Origin: an uncultured Anaerolineae bacterium
GTDB lineage: Bacteria; Chloroflexota; Anaerolineae; Anaerolineales; Villigracilaceae
Length of the DNA stretch: 64,000 nt
Assembly: GCA_903822545.1 (NCBI GenBank)
Contig: CAIJPN010000024.1
Span: forward strand, 62,001 to 126,000
Reading direction: 5' to 3'
The translations under genes and the position numbers were made by a program. Under the pieces are notes generated by a model. It saw only the letters and a list, made by a program, of their open reading frames with translations, had not been told where the DNA came from and made no database searches. Below, in pieces: positions 40,951-49,490 of the stretch. Within the stretch, counting starts at the first letter, position 1; each line of letters begins with the position of its first letter.

Positions 40951-41199
40951 TTACACAGCCAGCGCACTGGTCAGGAAGGTTGTGATCTCCGCCTCGCTGG
41001 GGATGCGCCCGGATGAGACAACCTTCTCATCCACCACCAGCCCCGGCGTGGACATGATTTTATATTTCATAATATCGGGGTATTCGGTTACCTTGATCAC
41101 TTCCGCTTCGATGCCAAGTTTTGCAATTGCCTGGCGTGTAACCGATTCAAGCTTTTTGCAGTTCGCACAGCCGGAGCCGAGCACTTTGATGGTTAACAT
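40951..41199 (-). CDS. Redox-active disulfide (thioredoxin-like) protein
   Basis: 82 residues: MLTIKVLGSGCANCKKLESV then TPGLVVDEKVVSSGRIPS. The CxxC sits in GCANCKKLE, and the cis-proline is in STPGLVV. This is the small glutaredoxin/thioredoxin-like family (TIGR00412) that nearly always sits beside ArsP/UPF0718 permeases. It follows the permease gene by 11 bp with AAAGGAGA before the ATG at 41199. It may deliver or reduce metalloids for the permease. Confidence 0.9.
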   Translation of the reverse strand: MLTIKVLGSGCANCKKLESVTRQAIAKLGIEAEVIKVTEYPDIMKYKIMSTPGLVVDEKVVSSGRIPSEAEITTFLTSALAV

Positions 41200-41210
41200 G
41201 GTTTCTCCTT

Positions 41211-42263
41211 TTACATCACAAAATTGAACAAATATCCAGTCACGATGATGGCGAGCGCCACCACCCCGACAAAAACTGCGATCAGGCGCGGCTTCAAAAC
41301 TCGCCGCAAGATAATCACCTCGGGCAGGCTCAATCCAACCACCGCCATCATGAAAGCCAATACTGTGCCCAGCGATGCGCCTTTTTCCATCAGCGCGCTC
41401 ACAATCGGGATAACCCCGGCGGCGTTCGAGTAGAGTGGCACGCCCATCAGCACCGCCACCGGCACCGACCACCAGGCATTCTTGCCCATGATGCTCACCA
41501 GCGCGTCTTCTGGCATGTAGCCGTGAATGCCCGCGCCAACTGCGATGCCAATCACCACGTACAGCCAGACTTTGCCAACGATTTCTTTGACGGATTCCCA
41601 GGCCCGGGCAAAACGTTGTTCCCAGGTCAGGGATTCAAATATTTCGCTGCCCGAGGACTGGATCTGCCAGACGAAATCTTCCACATCCCGCTCCATTTTC
41701 ATCCGCCCGATGATGATTCCTGCCATGGTGGCAATTACCAGCCCCGAAGCGATGTACAACCCGGCCACCTTCCAGCCAAACAGGCCAAATAACATGACAA
41801 TCGCCACTTCATTGATGGTGGGCGCGGCAATCAGGAAGGAAAATGTCACCCCTAGTGGGATGCCGCTTTCTACGAACCCGATAAAGAGCGGAACGGCGGA
41901 GCAGGAGCAAAACGGCGTGACAATGCCTAGCGCCGCCGCCATGAAGTTGCCCAGCCCCTCGCGTTTGCCGCCCAACAGGGCGCGCGTCCGCTCTGGGCTG
42001 AAGAAGGTGCGGATGACCGAGATAACAAAAATCATGCCTGAGAGCAGCAACAGGATTTTGGGTACATCGTACAGGAAAAAGGCAACGGATGAACCGAGTT
42101 GGGAGGCGGGGTCAAGCCCCAGGGCGGAATAAGCCAGCCAATCGGCCAGGGGTTGGATCAGGTTGTAGAGCAGCAGCCAGGCCACAGCGGCAAGCCCAAT
42201 CCATCCAAATGAGCGCAAAGGATGACCCGTTGTTGGGAAAAGTTTGAGCGATGAGAGTTTCAT
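41211..42263 (-). CDS. arsP: ArsP-like permease (UPF0718)
   Basis: 350 residues with eight to ten membrane segments. The family signature PFCSCSAVPLFIGFVESGIP with its CxC motif is present, as are LIAAPTINEVAIVMLFGLF and the C-terminal GVPLYSNAAGVIPIVSALM. In characterised relatives ArsP exports trivalent organoarsenicals; related permeases have other soft-metal roles. Its partner thioredoxin is 11 bp downstream. Start ATG 42263. The promoter upstream (42326-42354) is covered by two operator-like dyads. Confidence 0.85.
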   Translation of the reverse strand: MKLSSLKLFPTTGHPLRSFGWIGLAAVAWLLLYNLIQPLADWLAYSALGLDPASQLGSSVAFFLYDVPKILLLLSGMIFVISVIRTFFSPERTRALLGGKREGLGNFMAAALGIVTPFCSCSAVPLFIGFVESGIPLGVTFSFLIAAPTINEVAIVMLFGLFGWKVAGLYIASGLVIATMAGIIIGRMKMERDVEDFVWQIQSSGSEIFESLTWEQRFARAWESVKEIVGKVWLYVVIGIAVGAGIHGYMPEDALVSIMGKNAWWSVPVAVLMGVPLYSNAAGVIPIVSALMEKGASLGTVLAFMMAVVGLSLPEVIILRRVLKPRLIAVFVGVVALAIIVTGYLFNFVM

Positions 42264-42307
42264 TTCAGCCTTCTTTCCGACAGGTGTGCAGGTTGGGGTG
42301 TTTCCAT

Positions 42308-42355
42308 ATTCGTAATCATGAATATATTATAAGGAATACATTCGTAAAGTTGAAT
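42308..42355 (-). promoter_or_regulatory. Promoter with two ArsR-like operator dyads ahead of arsP-like gene
   Basis: Two dyads of the form ATTC-N8-GAAT are seen at 42308-42323 (ATTCGTAATCATGAAT) and 42340-42355 (ATTCGTAAAGTTGAAT); their first half ATTCGTAA is identical, and their centres are 32 bp apart (about three helical turns). On the minus strand TTCAAC (42349-42354) and a perfect TATAAT (42326-42331) are 17 bp apart, forming a promoter. One dyad covers the -35, the other lies at the start of the transcript. No ArsR/SmtB gene is in the window. Confidence 0.75.
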
Positions 42356-42434
42356 ATGATAAATGTCATAGGGATGTAACTTTAACGTAGCCCTATCAGT
42401 TTATGAAAATAGAGCAATTCGCCACCCTGGCGTG

Positions 42435-42493
42435 CTAAAAAGGCTTTTAGCTGGCAGGCGTAGCGCGGATTGCTAATCTGCGCTACGCCTGCC
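42435..42493. repeat. REP-like palindrome and small hairpin after pepF
   Basis: GGCAGGCGTAGCGC (42453-42466) pairs exactly with GCGCTACGCCTGCC (42480-42493), extended by a G-T wobble and four further pairs around loop GCT. Immediately before it, CTAAAA (42435-42440) pairs with TTTTAG (42445-42450). GC-rich and without U-run on the minus strand; may terminate pepF or be a REP element. Confidence 0.65.
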
Positions 42494-42533
42494 GGATATT
42501 GATTATCAAAGTGTCAGAATGTTTGTTTTTGGG

Positions 42534-44345
42534 TTAGTCAATCAGCGTTTCCAGCCGATTTACCAGCCCGGCCAGCACACCGAATGCGGATTCGACGGGG
42601 GCTGGGGTGGTCAGGTCGACCCCGGCTTTTTGCAGCGCGGCCAGGGGGTAGCGCGACCCGCCAGAGCTGAGAAAGTCGAGATAACGGGAGACCGCATCTG
42701 GGTCGGAGCCGGATGTAACAGCATGTGAGAGGGCGTGAGCGCCTGAAATCCCTGTTGCGTACTGGTAAACGTAAAAGTTCATGTACATGTGCAGGAATTG
42801 TGCCCAGGTGATGCCGATGCGGTCACGGTCGAATTCAACTTCGTCGCCGTAGCCTTCCTTGAAAAAGTCGGCCAGGATGCCGATCAGGATGTCGGCGCTG
42901 AGCGGTGCGCCTTTTTCGGCGCGGGTGTGCATTTCCAACTCGAAGCGCGCCAGGGTGGGCATGATGAAGAAGTAGCGATGGTAGTTTGACATGGCTTCTT
43001 CGATCAGCGCAATTTGGAAGTCGGGCGCGCTCTGGGTGCGCATCAGGTAATCGCGCACGGTGGCCTGGTTGAAGTTGGAGGCCACTTCGGCGACGAACAG
43101 CCCGTAGCGGCTGTAGAGAAAACGCTGGTTGGCGCGGGAGTAGTAGGAGTGCATCGAGTGGCCGAGTTCGTGGGCCAGGGTGGAAAGGCTGAAAACATCA
43201 TCCGCGTAAGACATCATGATGAAGGGCCGCGTGCCGAACGAGCCGCTGGAGAAGGCGCCTTCGCGCTTGCCGCGATTGCGGGCGCGGTCAACCCAGCGCT
43301 CTTCCAGGCAGCCCCGGCGCAGGATGTTGACGTATTCCTCGCCGAGCGGGGCCATGCCTTCGCAAATCCATTCGACGGCCTGGGCATATGGCACCACCGG
43401 TTTGGATTCGGTCAGCGGGGCTTTGATGTCGTAGACGCCGAATGTCTCCAGCTTGAGCGCCTTCCTGCGCAGCCGCCAGTATTTGTGCCAGGTGGGCAGG
43501 TTTTGCTTGAAAACTTCGATCAGGTTGTGGAAAACTTCCACTGGAACGTTGTTTGGCTCTAGCGAAGCGTGCAGCGAGCTCGCGTAGCCGCGCACACGGG
43601 CGTTGAAGACATCCTGTTTGATGGCAGTGGTCAGGATGGCGGCGGATGTATTTTTGAAGGCCAGGTAGCCATCGGCGTAGTTTTGCCAGGCTGAGCGGCG
43701 CACCTGCCGGTCGGGGTGGGTGACCAGCGCGCCGATGCTGGACTGGCCGATTTCGAGCTGGGAACCATCCGCAGCGGTGGCGGGGGCAAATTTCAGGTCA
43801 CCGTTGTTGAGCATGTTGAAGATGCTGTATGCGCCCGAAAACGGGTCGCCAGCCAGGGCCAGCACCTGTTCCACTTCCCCAGAGCGGACGTGTGGGCTGC
43901 GTTTTTCGAGTTTTTCCACATAAAAGGCGAAAAAGGTCAGTTCGGGAGTGGCCTGGGTCCACGCTTTGAGCTTGTCGAAGCCGATGGACATCAACTCCGG
44001 GTCGAAAAAGGCCAGCGCCGCCCCGGTTTTGGCTCCCACGCTACGGGCCTGACCGGCCCTGGCGGTGGCGGCCTGGTCGAAAGTATCCACCGAACTGGCG
44101 TTGTTGGCGTACGTCATAATTTTGCCCATCAGCGTGCCGACTTCCTCCAGCTTTTGGATGGCTTCGAGCAGCACCTGCGGGCTTTCGCCCAGGCGTCCCT
44201 GGTAGGCAGAGAGCGAGGGCAGCAGCACTTCGAGCGCTTTGCAGGCGGAATCCCAATCGGCGGGGGTTGGGAAGATGGATTCGAGCGCCCAGGTTTCCTC
44301 GAGCGGGATGGCACTGCGGACGGGCAGAGATGTGGTTTCGGTCAT
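42534..44345 (-). CDS. pepF: M3 family oligoendopeptidase F
   Basis: 603 residues, full length. Zinc-binding HELGH in STLAHELGHSMHSYYSRAN with a further Glu (FVAEVASNFNQA) completes the HExxH + E gluzincin site. N-terminal helical region IPLEETWALESIFPTPADW is typical. It cleaves short peptides in the cytoplasm (no signal). Start ATG 44345 behind CAGGAGA. The gene runs towards the ArsP-like promoter, 270 bp downstream. Confidence 0.95.
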   Translation of the reverse strand: MTETTSLPVRSAIPLEETWALESIFPTPADWDSACKALEVLLPSLSAYQGRLGESPQVLLEAIQKLEEVGTLMGKIMTYANNASSVDTFDQAATARAGQARSVGAKTGAALAFFDPELMSIGFDKLKAWTQATPELTFFAFYVEKLEKRSPHVRSGEVEQVLALAGDPFSGAYSIFNMLNNGDLKFAPATAADGSQLEIGQSSIGALVTHPDRQVRRSAWQNYADGYLAFKNTSAAILTTAIKQDVFNARVRGYASSLHASLEPNNVPVEVFHNLIEVFKQNLPTWHKYWRLRRKALKLETFGVYDIKAPLTESKPVVPYAQAVEWICEGMAPLGEEYVNILRRGCLEERWVDRARNRGKREGAFSSGSFGTRPFIMMSYADDVFSLSTLAHELGHSMHSYYSRANQRFLYSRYGLFVAEVASNFNQATVRDYLMRTQSAPDFQIALIEEAMSNYHRYFFIMPTLARFELEMHTRAEKGAPLSADILIGILADFFKEGYGDEVEFDRDRIGITWAQFLHMYMNFYVYQYATGISGAHALSHAVTSGSDPDAVSRYLDFLSSGGSRYPLAALQKAGVDLTTPAPVESAFGVLAGLVNRLETLID

Positions 44346-44579
44346 GGTTTTCTCCTGATATGGTGAACTATGCGGGTGATTATAGCCCGCAAAACCACGT
44401 TTGCACCGTGGCTGCTTTTTGAATCGAAACGCCTTGCGCCACAATCGGCAGGGGCAGGGCTGGGGGGAAATGCGCCAAAGTTGTTGGTTCGGGGTTAATA
44501 AGGTTGTTACGTTTGCAATTAAATATCATGACAATTTACACGTTACACGGAAAATTAACTCTTTATAATGATTAATTGG
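44346..44579. other. Gene-free stretch before repeat copy E
   Basis: AT-rich 230 bp. GTTACA (44542-44547) and TATAAT (44564-44569) 16 bp apart form a possible plus-strand promoter that would start transcription at copy E and reach the lipoprotein gene at 44997. Otherwise nothing is seen. Confidence 0.35.
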
Positions 44580-44727
44580 GTTCTTCCGTTTTTAATGTGA
44601 GTGCGGGTAGGAGCGACCTGCCAGGGCACAACCAGATGTTTTTTTGCAAGGAATCCTGGCACAAAAGAACGATTTCTCACGCATAACGGGTTGCCCCTAT
44701 GGGTTTTCATATCAAAAACCGTAGAGC
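44580..44727. repeat. MITE-like inverted-repeat element, copy E, with 10-bp target-site duplication
   Basis: 148 bp, same orientation as C. Left end GTTCTTCCGTTTTTAATG, right end complement of GCTCTACGGTTTTTGA. The direct flanks are identical: GATTAATTGG at 44570-44579 and at 44728-44737. This perfect 10-bp repeat shows that the element moved into place by transposition and defines the ends. Confidence 0.92.
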
Positions 44728-44815
44728 GATTAATTGGTTATCCAACGGTCTTTTTTTAGGTTTTGCCTGCATGTTTGATGTGACTTGTTCTCTGCTCAAA
44801 AGCATATAAAAACGG

Positions 44816-44858
44816 AACAAAATACCACCCAGTGAGATTCTTTGGGTGGCATTTTGTT
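44816..44858 (+). terminator. Hairpin with T-run upstream of the lipoprotein gene
   Basis: AACAAAATACCACCCA (44816-44831) pairs with TGGGTGGCATTTTGTT (44843-44858) with one A-C mismatch. The 3' arm runs into TTTTG. No gene ends just upstream, so it may terminate a short leader transcript or act as an attenuator for the gene at 44997. Confidence 0.5.
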
Positions 44859-44996
44859 TTGCGCAGGGATGTGTTTTTGCTCACAACTTAAACCATCAAC
44901 CGCTGACGTTACGGATTGCGCGGAAATGCTCTTGGCGGCAGCCCGGGTTGATTTGCGGAAGTGGTTCAGTTGATTTCTTTGATCCATGGAGACAAC

Positions 44997-45896
44997 TTGA
45001 AAAGCAAAACTTTTTTCATCGCACTGGTTTTCTTGATGGTTTTTATACTATCTGCCTGTGATTTTGCTTCATCCGGCCAGCCTTATGCCGAGGGGATGCC
45101 GCCCATGGCAGTGTATTCTGGGGCGGCAGTCACACCGTTATATGATCTTTCGCAGACTTCCTGCGAAGGCAAACCGCTCTATATGTGGCGTGGTTCTGGG
45201 ACTTTTACCTGGAAATTCTCTTATACCGGTTTCGAGATGCTTTCCACGATTACGGGCGGCGAACCCCAATACACCCTGCCAGATGACAGCAACTGCGGCT
45301 GGCTGTCGGTTGGGCTGGGTGATATTATCAAGGATGTTCCAGCGGAAGGTCTTAAATCCAAATGGTCTGGCAGCTGCCAGACCAGCACGATTAATGATAC
45401 CAAAACCATCGCGCAGGAGATCACCAGCATGGTGGCGGGATGGGAAGATAAAACCACCAAACTCGGCACTTTCCGCGCACTGAGAGTGACATCCATGAAT
45501 CAGTATGCCAATGGACGCAGTGTGGGCGTGCAGGATATTAACGATTGGTATGTTTGCGGGTATGGGCGTATCTATTCAACTTCGGATGATACTGGACGGG
45601 ATGTTCATTATGTCGATGAACTGCTCTCGTATACGCCCCAGACCACCGATGAAGGTCATGTGCGCTACATCATTGCAGATATCCAACTGGTTAACACCCC
45701 GGCCACTTACCAGGCCAATGCCACAGACGAGGAAACCGCCGAGGCGCTCCGCCGCTGGAATGCAGGCGTGCGGGTTGTCAATCTCAACCAGTTTGTACGG
45801 AAAGAGCTGAATGGTCAGTGGCAAATTGTTTATAACGGGAACGATCAATCCATCAACCCGCTGGACATTCAGCTTTCCACCGATGAGACGCCCTGA
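44997..45896 (+). CDS. Secreted lipoprotein, unknown family
   Basis: 299 residues. TTG start at 44997 behind GGAG; the N-terminus LKSKTFFIALVFLMVFILSACDF has a lipobox LSAC, so it is lipid-anchored outside the cell. Beta-rich middle with GKPLYMWRGSGTFTWKFSY, DDSNCGWLSVGLGDIIKDV, TKLGTFRALRVTSMNQYANG and DINDWYVCGYGRIYSTSD. No family recognised. It precedes the two-component system by 90 bp and may be a stress or envelope sensor (inference from location only). Confidence 0.75.
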   Translation: MKSKTFFIALVFLMVFILSACDFASSGQPYAEGMPPMAVYSGAAVTPLYDLSQTSCEGKPLYMWRGSGTFTWKFSYTGFEMLSTITGGEPQYTLPDDSNCGWLSVGLGDIIKDVPAEGLKSKWSGSCQTSTINDTKTIAQEITSMVAGWEDKTTKLGTFRALRVTSMNQYANGRSVGVQDINDWYVCGYGRIYSTSDDTGRDVHYVDELLSYTPQTTDEGHVRYIIADIQLVNTPATYQANATDEETAEALRRWNAGVRVVNLNQFVRKELNGQWQIVYNGNDQSINPLDIQLSTDETP

Positions 45897-45985
45897 GCCA
45901 GGTTGGCTCGCTTACCCGCCTTGCGGGCCAAGAATACCAGCTGTGTGGCTATAACGTACTTAAAACCTGTGACCAGCCGAACCCA

Positions 45986-47911
45986 ATGAATCATCTTCAC
46001 GGGATTTTTTCACAAATTCAAACTTCCCCCTTGCATATCCGGATTCGCTGGCTGCGCTGGTTAACCCCTCTGGGGGTGTTGGCCCTGGCTGCATTACACC
46101 AGGCCGGGCTGCATTACCTTATTAGTACCCTGCCCGAAAGCTGGCATATCGAAACCGAACTGATCATTTACGGTTTGACCGGCAGCCTGGTAGCCTGGGC
46201 TGGCCTGACCCGTTTGGCAGAGCTGATTGAATCCCGGGCTGAAGCTGATGCCCGGTTGCGTTTGGCCTATTCCACGCTCGAAGCACGCCACCAGAAATTA
46301 CTCACCCTGCAAGATTATGGCCGCAAACTGGCTTCTGCCGGAAGCGAGCAGGCAGTTTTTGAACTCGCCGCCCAGGCACCGCTCCAGTTGAGCGAGGCCA
46401 AAGGTTCCACCGTCATCACGTTCAACCCGGAAAAGGAACAACTCAAGCTGGATATGGCCTGGGGCCTGAGCGATAGTTACCTGCGGGCTTTGCGCACTCG
46501 CATAGAGAGCGGCATCCCTGCTGCGCGTTGCCGGGAATGCACGGTTTTGAAAACTGAATCCACCAGCGATTGCCCGCTTTTCGATGGCCTGCACCAGGCC
46601 GCGCGCGCCGAAGGCATTGGCGGCCTGCTCTGCCTGCCGATGATGCTTGAACAGGAACGGGTGGGGATACTCTCGGTCTACTACCCCTCGCCAGCTGGCC
46701 CGCCCGAAGATCAACTGCGATTGCTAAATATCTTGAGTGGAACGATTGGAGCCATGCTGGAGAGCCTGCGCTTGCGAACAATCCAGGCACAAACCAACCT
46801 TCCTGTTCAACAGTTGGATTCATCCAGCGCCGCCATTGATTCGGCTTTCGGTGACTTTGCCCGGCAGGTTTTGAAGATTATGTTGGATGGATGGGCTGCC
46901 ACCACCGGCGGGTTGTTCCTGTTCGACGAAGCCACCAGCACCTGGAACTGCCCTGCCAGTCACGAACTGGGAACTGATTTAACCGACCCGCGCTTTGACC
47001 TGGCCCTGGAAATGGCGCGCCAGGCCCAGGCCTCCGGGCGGCTGGTGATTTTGCCAGAACTCCCTCCGGGCGGGCCGGAGACGGTACTATCAGCCGCAGC
47101 GGCTCCGCTGGTAACGGATGGCCACTTCCTGGGCGCAATTTTCCTGGGGGCTGATCGCCGCCGGGCCTTCAGCAACCGCCATTCCGAATTCCTGAAAACC
47201 ATGTCGCACCAGATCGCCCTGGCAGTCTGGAATACGCAGCTTTATGAACAGATTGACCAGTCGGCGGTAATTAAAGAACGCTACCGCCTTTCGCGTGAAA
47301 TCCATGATGGCCTGGCACAAACCCTGGCATACCTGGGGCTGCAAACCGAAACGCTCGAAAAGCTGGTAGCGGCCGGGCAAAGTGAGGAGGCCCTGCGGGA
47401 GATTGTCGCCATGCGGCAATCCATCCGCTCAGCTTACACTGAATCGCGCGAGGCAATTGAAGGCCTGCGACTGGAAATTGAGAATCCGGATGATCTGCCG
47501 TTGCGCCTGCGCGAATTTGTGGCCCAGTTCAATCGCCGTACCGGGATTCAATCACAGGTGACGGTAGATCTTGAAGATTTGCTGGTTGAACCGGCTGCCG
47601 GGCTGCAACTACTGCGTATTACACAGGAAGCCCTGTCGAACGTCCGCAAACATGCCCAGGCCACCCGTGTGGAAATTAGCCTGCGGGTACTGGGGCATGA
47701 GTTGGAAATGTCGATCAGCGACGATGGGCGCGGTTTCCCGGTTTCTTCGCAGATTGACCAGGCTATCCTCCATTTTGGGCTGACCACCATGCGTGAACGT
47801 GCCCACAGCCTGGGCGGCGCGCTGACGGTGGCTACCGGCCCCATGCAGGGCACCCGCATCACAGTTACCGTGCCTTTGGCTGAGTTCAAAAGAACGTTGG
47901 TACAACCCTGA
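45986..47911 (+). CDS. NarL-type sensor histidine kinase with two GAF domains
   Basis: 641 residues. Two N-terminal membrane segments (about residues 17-37 and 48-70), a GAF domain (about residues 110-250) with C-x2-C-x10-C (ARCRECTVLK ... SDCPLF, Cys near 181, 184 and 195), a second GAF (about 290-425), then a HisKA_3 helix with the phosphorylated His in RLSREIHDGLAQTLAYLGLQ (about residue 438), and an HATPase with ITQEALSNVRKHAQATRVEI and SDDGRGFPVS. It would pass phosphate to the next gene's protein, whose ATG overlaps its stop (TGATG). Probably controls the oxidase operon; ligand unknown. Confidence 0.9.
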   Translation: MNHLHGIFSQIQTSPLHIRIRWLRWLTPLGVLALAALHQAGLHYLISTLPESWHIETELIIYGLTGSLVAWAGLTRLAELIESRAEADARLRLAYSTLEARHQKLLTLQDYGRKLASAGSEQAVFELAAQAPLQLSEAKGSTVITFNPEKEQLKLDMAWGLSDSYLRALRTRIESGIPAARCRECTVLKTESTSDCPLFDGLHQAARAEGIGGLLCLPMMLEQERVGILSVYYPSPAGPPEDQLRLLNILSGTIGAMLESLRLRTIQAQTNLPVQQLDSSSAAIDSAFGDFARQVLKIMLDGWAATTGGLFLFDEATSTWNCPASHELGTDLTDPRFDLALEMARQAQASGRLVILPELPPGGPETVLSAAAAPLVTDGHFLGAIFLGADRRRAFSNRHSEFLKTMSHQIALAVWNTQLYEQIDQSAVIKERYRLSREIHDGLAQTLAYLGLQTETLEKLVAAGQSEEALREIVAMRQSIRSAYTESREAIEGLRLEIENPDDLPLRLREFVAQFNRRTGIQSQVTVDLEDLLVEPAAGLQLLRITQEALSNVRKHAQATRVEISLRVLGHELEMSISDDGRGFPVSSQIDQAILHFGLTTMRERAHSLGGALTVATGPMQGTRITVTVPLAEFKRTLVQP

Positions 47912-48582
47912 TGATCCGTATCTTGATTGCTGACGACCATCCGCTGTTCCGCGAAGGCCTGACGCGCGTTTTGAATGATGCGCCGGGGCTTTCTGTCGTT
48001 GCCAGTGTGTCTAATGGCTTGGAAGCCATCTCCAGGGCGGCAGAATTCAACCCGGACGTGGTTTTGATGGATGTGAATATGCCAAAAATGGGGGGAGTGG
48101 AGGCGACCCGTCAACTTCGCAAGATCAATTCCCATATTGCCGTCCTGATGCTGACCATTTCTGAAGAAGAACAGGATCTGTATGCGGCCATCCGGGCTGG
48201 CGCGCGTGGTTACCTGCTTAAAAACGCCACCAGCAGCGAGCTGATCGATGCTATCCAGCGTGTATATGCCAAGGAAGCGATCCTCACTCCCAGCCTGGCT
48301 GCCAAACTGTTTGATGAGTTTGTGTCACTCTCTCCGCAGATCGCCGGACAAAAAGTCGTATCTGAACAAGGGGAAGATGAGATGGGTCTGCTCACCGAGC
48401 GCGAACTGGATGTTCTCCAGTGGGTTGTGCGTGGTATGACCAACAAGGAAATTGGAGAAAAACTCTCCCTTTCGCCCCATACGGTCAAAGCTCACATCCG
48501 CACAATTCTCGATAAGCTGCATCTTCACAGCCGTGCCGAGGCTGCGGTATGGGCCAGCAGGCATGAAAACACCAAAAAATGA
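47911..48582 (+). CDS. NarL/LuxR family response regulator
   Basis: 223 residues. Receiver domain with acidic DDH (residues 8-10), phosphorylated Asp in PDVVLMDVNMPKMGGVEA (about residue 54), Thr/Ser in LMLTISEEEQD and Lys in GYLLKNATSSEL; then a LuxR HTH: LTERELDVLQWVVRGMTNKE, then IGEKLSLSPHTVKAHIRTIL. It is coupled to the histidine kinase upstream. The genes after it (SCO, oxidase) are the likely targets, but no binding site was identified. Confidence 0.95.
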   Translation: MIRILIADDHPLFREGLTRVLNDAPGLSVVASVSNGLEAISRAAEFNPDVVLMDVNMPKMGGVEATRQLRKINSHIAVLMLTISEEEQDLYAAIRAGARGYLLKNATSSELIDAIQRVYAKEAILTPSLAAKLFDEFVSLSPQIAGQKVVSEQGEDEMGLLTERELDVLQWVVRGMTNKEIGEKLSLSPHTVKAHIRTILDKLHLHSRAEAAVWASRHENTKK

Positions 48583-48669
48583 CAAATGGGTTAATCCATT
48601 CAGGTTTTAACTCCTCCAGGTGGCTAATCCGCCCCCTTTTTTTAGGGTTCAATTACATCCAATCGGCGC

Positions 48670-48698
48670 TTGTCATTGTTTTTGGGGTTTGTTAAACT
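48670..48698 (+). promoter_or_regulatory. Possible promoter of the SCO/oxidase operon
   Basis: TTGTCA at 48670-48675 and TAAACT at 48693-48698 are 17 bp apart. Transcription would start near 48705, 60 bp before the first SCO gene. The boxes are imperfect, so control by the upstream response regulator is possible. Confidence 0.4.
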
Positions 48699-48764
48699 AA
48701 GCTTAATTTCTTGTGAATAATAGTACAAGGCTGCAAGAATTTAACCTGGTACCTGCTGGCCCTT

Positions 48765-49490
48765 ATGACTGCTGAAATCACCTCCAACCCCCCTGAAACA
48801 GCCTCCACACCCCGCAGAACAAACTGGGTGTTGGTGGGTATCTATACTTTTTGCGCCGCCTGGGTGGTGATCGTACTGGCCTTTAGCATCTTCAAGCCTA
48901 TTAAAGTTTTGCCGCGTGTCAACCTGGCCCCAGGATTTGCCTTTACGAACCAGGAAGGCGTTCGCAAAACCAGCGAAGATTATCGCGGCAAGTTGACTAT
49001 TTACAGCTTCACTTATGCTGACTGCTTGGATGGCTGCGCCCAAACCACGCCTCAGATGCAGTCGCTGCGCAATGCCCTTGATCTGGCCCTTGCTCCAGAC
49101 ATTAGCTACGCCCTGGCCACCATAACAGTCAACCCGGAGAAGGATACGCCTGAAGCCTGGAGCCAGTTCGCCACCCCATATCTCGCCAATTCAAAATCCA
49201 GAATTCCCTGGGATTTCCTGACCGGTGATCCCACACTCACCCGTTTTATTGTTGGGGGCGGGTTTAGTGTTTTCTACCAAAAAAACCCTGCTGATGCCTC
49301 CATCAAACTTGATCCGCGCTTTGCCCTGGTCGATGGCTGGGGTATTATCCGTGCTGAGTATCGGGGCGAAACCCTGGATATTCCGCTGGTGATGCGTGAT
49401 ATTGCATATCTTGAAGATGAAATTCGTAACAGCCAGGGTGTCGCCCGCTACGCATATGAAGCGGCTCATTTATTCAGGTGCTATCCATGA
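48765..49490 (+). CDS. SCO-like protein lacking the metal-binding histidine
   Basis: 241 residues. One N-terminal membrane span (WVLVGIYTFCAAWVVIVLAF), then a thioredoxin fold: FTYADCLDGCAQTTPQMQSL has the CxxxC pair of SCO, and VNPEKDTPEAW fits the family. The conserved His before the final strand is missing: the region reads LDPRFALVDGWGIIRAEYRG, where SCO has DHT/DHS. It may bind copper differently or act as a thiol reductase. Coupled by 4-bp overlap to a canonical SCO protein. Confidence 0.82.
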   Translation: MTAEITSNPPETASTPRRTNWVLVGIYTFCAAWVVIVLAFSIFKPIKVLPRVNLAPGFAFTNQEGVRKTSEDYRGKLTIYSFTYADCLDGCAQTTPQMQSLRNALDLALAPDISYALATITVNPEKDTPEAWSQFATPYLANSKSRIPWDFLTGDPTLTRFIVGGGFSVFYQKNPADASIKLDPRFALVDGWGIIRAEYRGETLDIPLVMRDIAYLEDEIRNSQGVARYAYEAAHLFRCYP

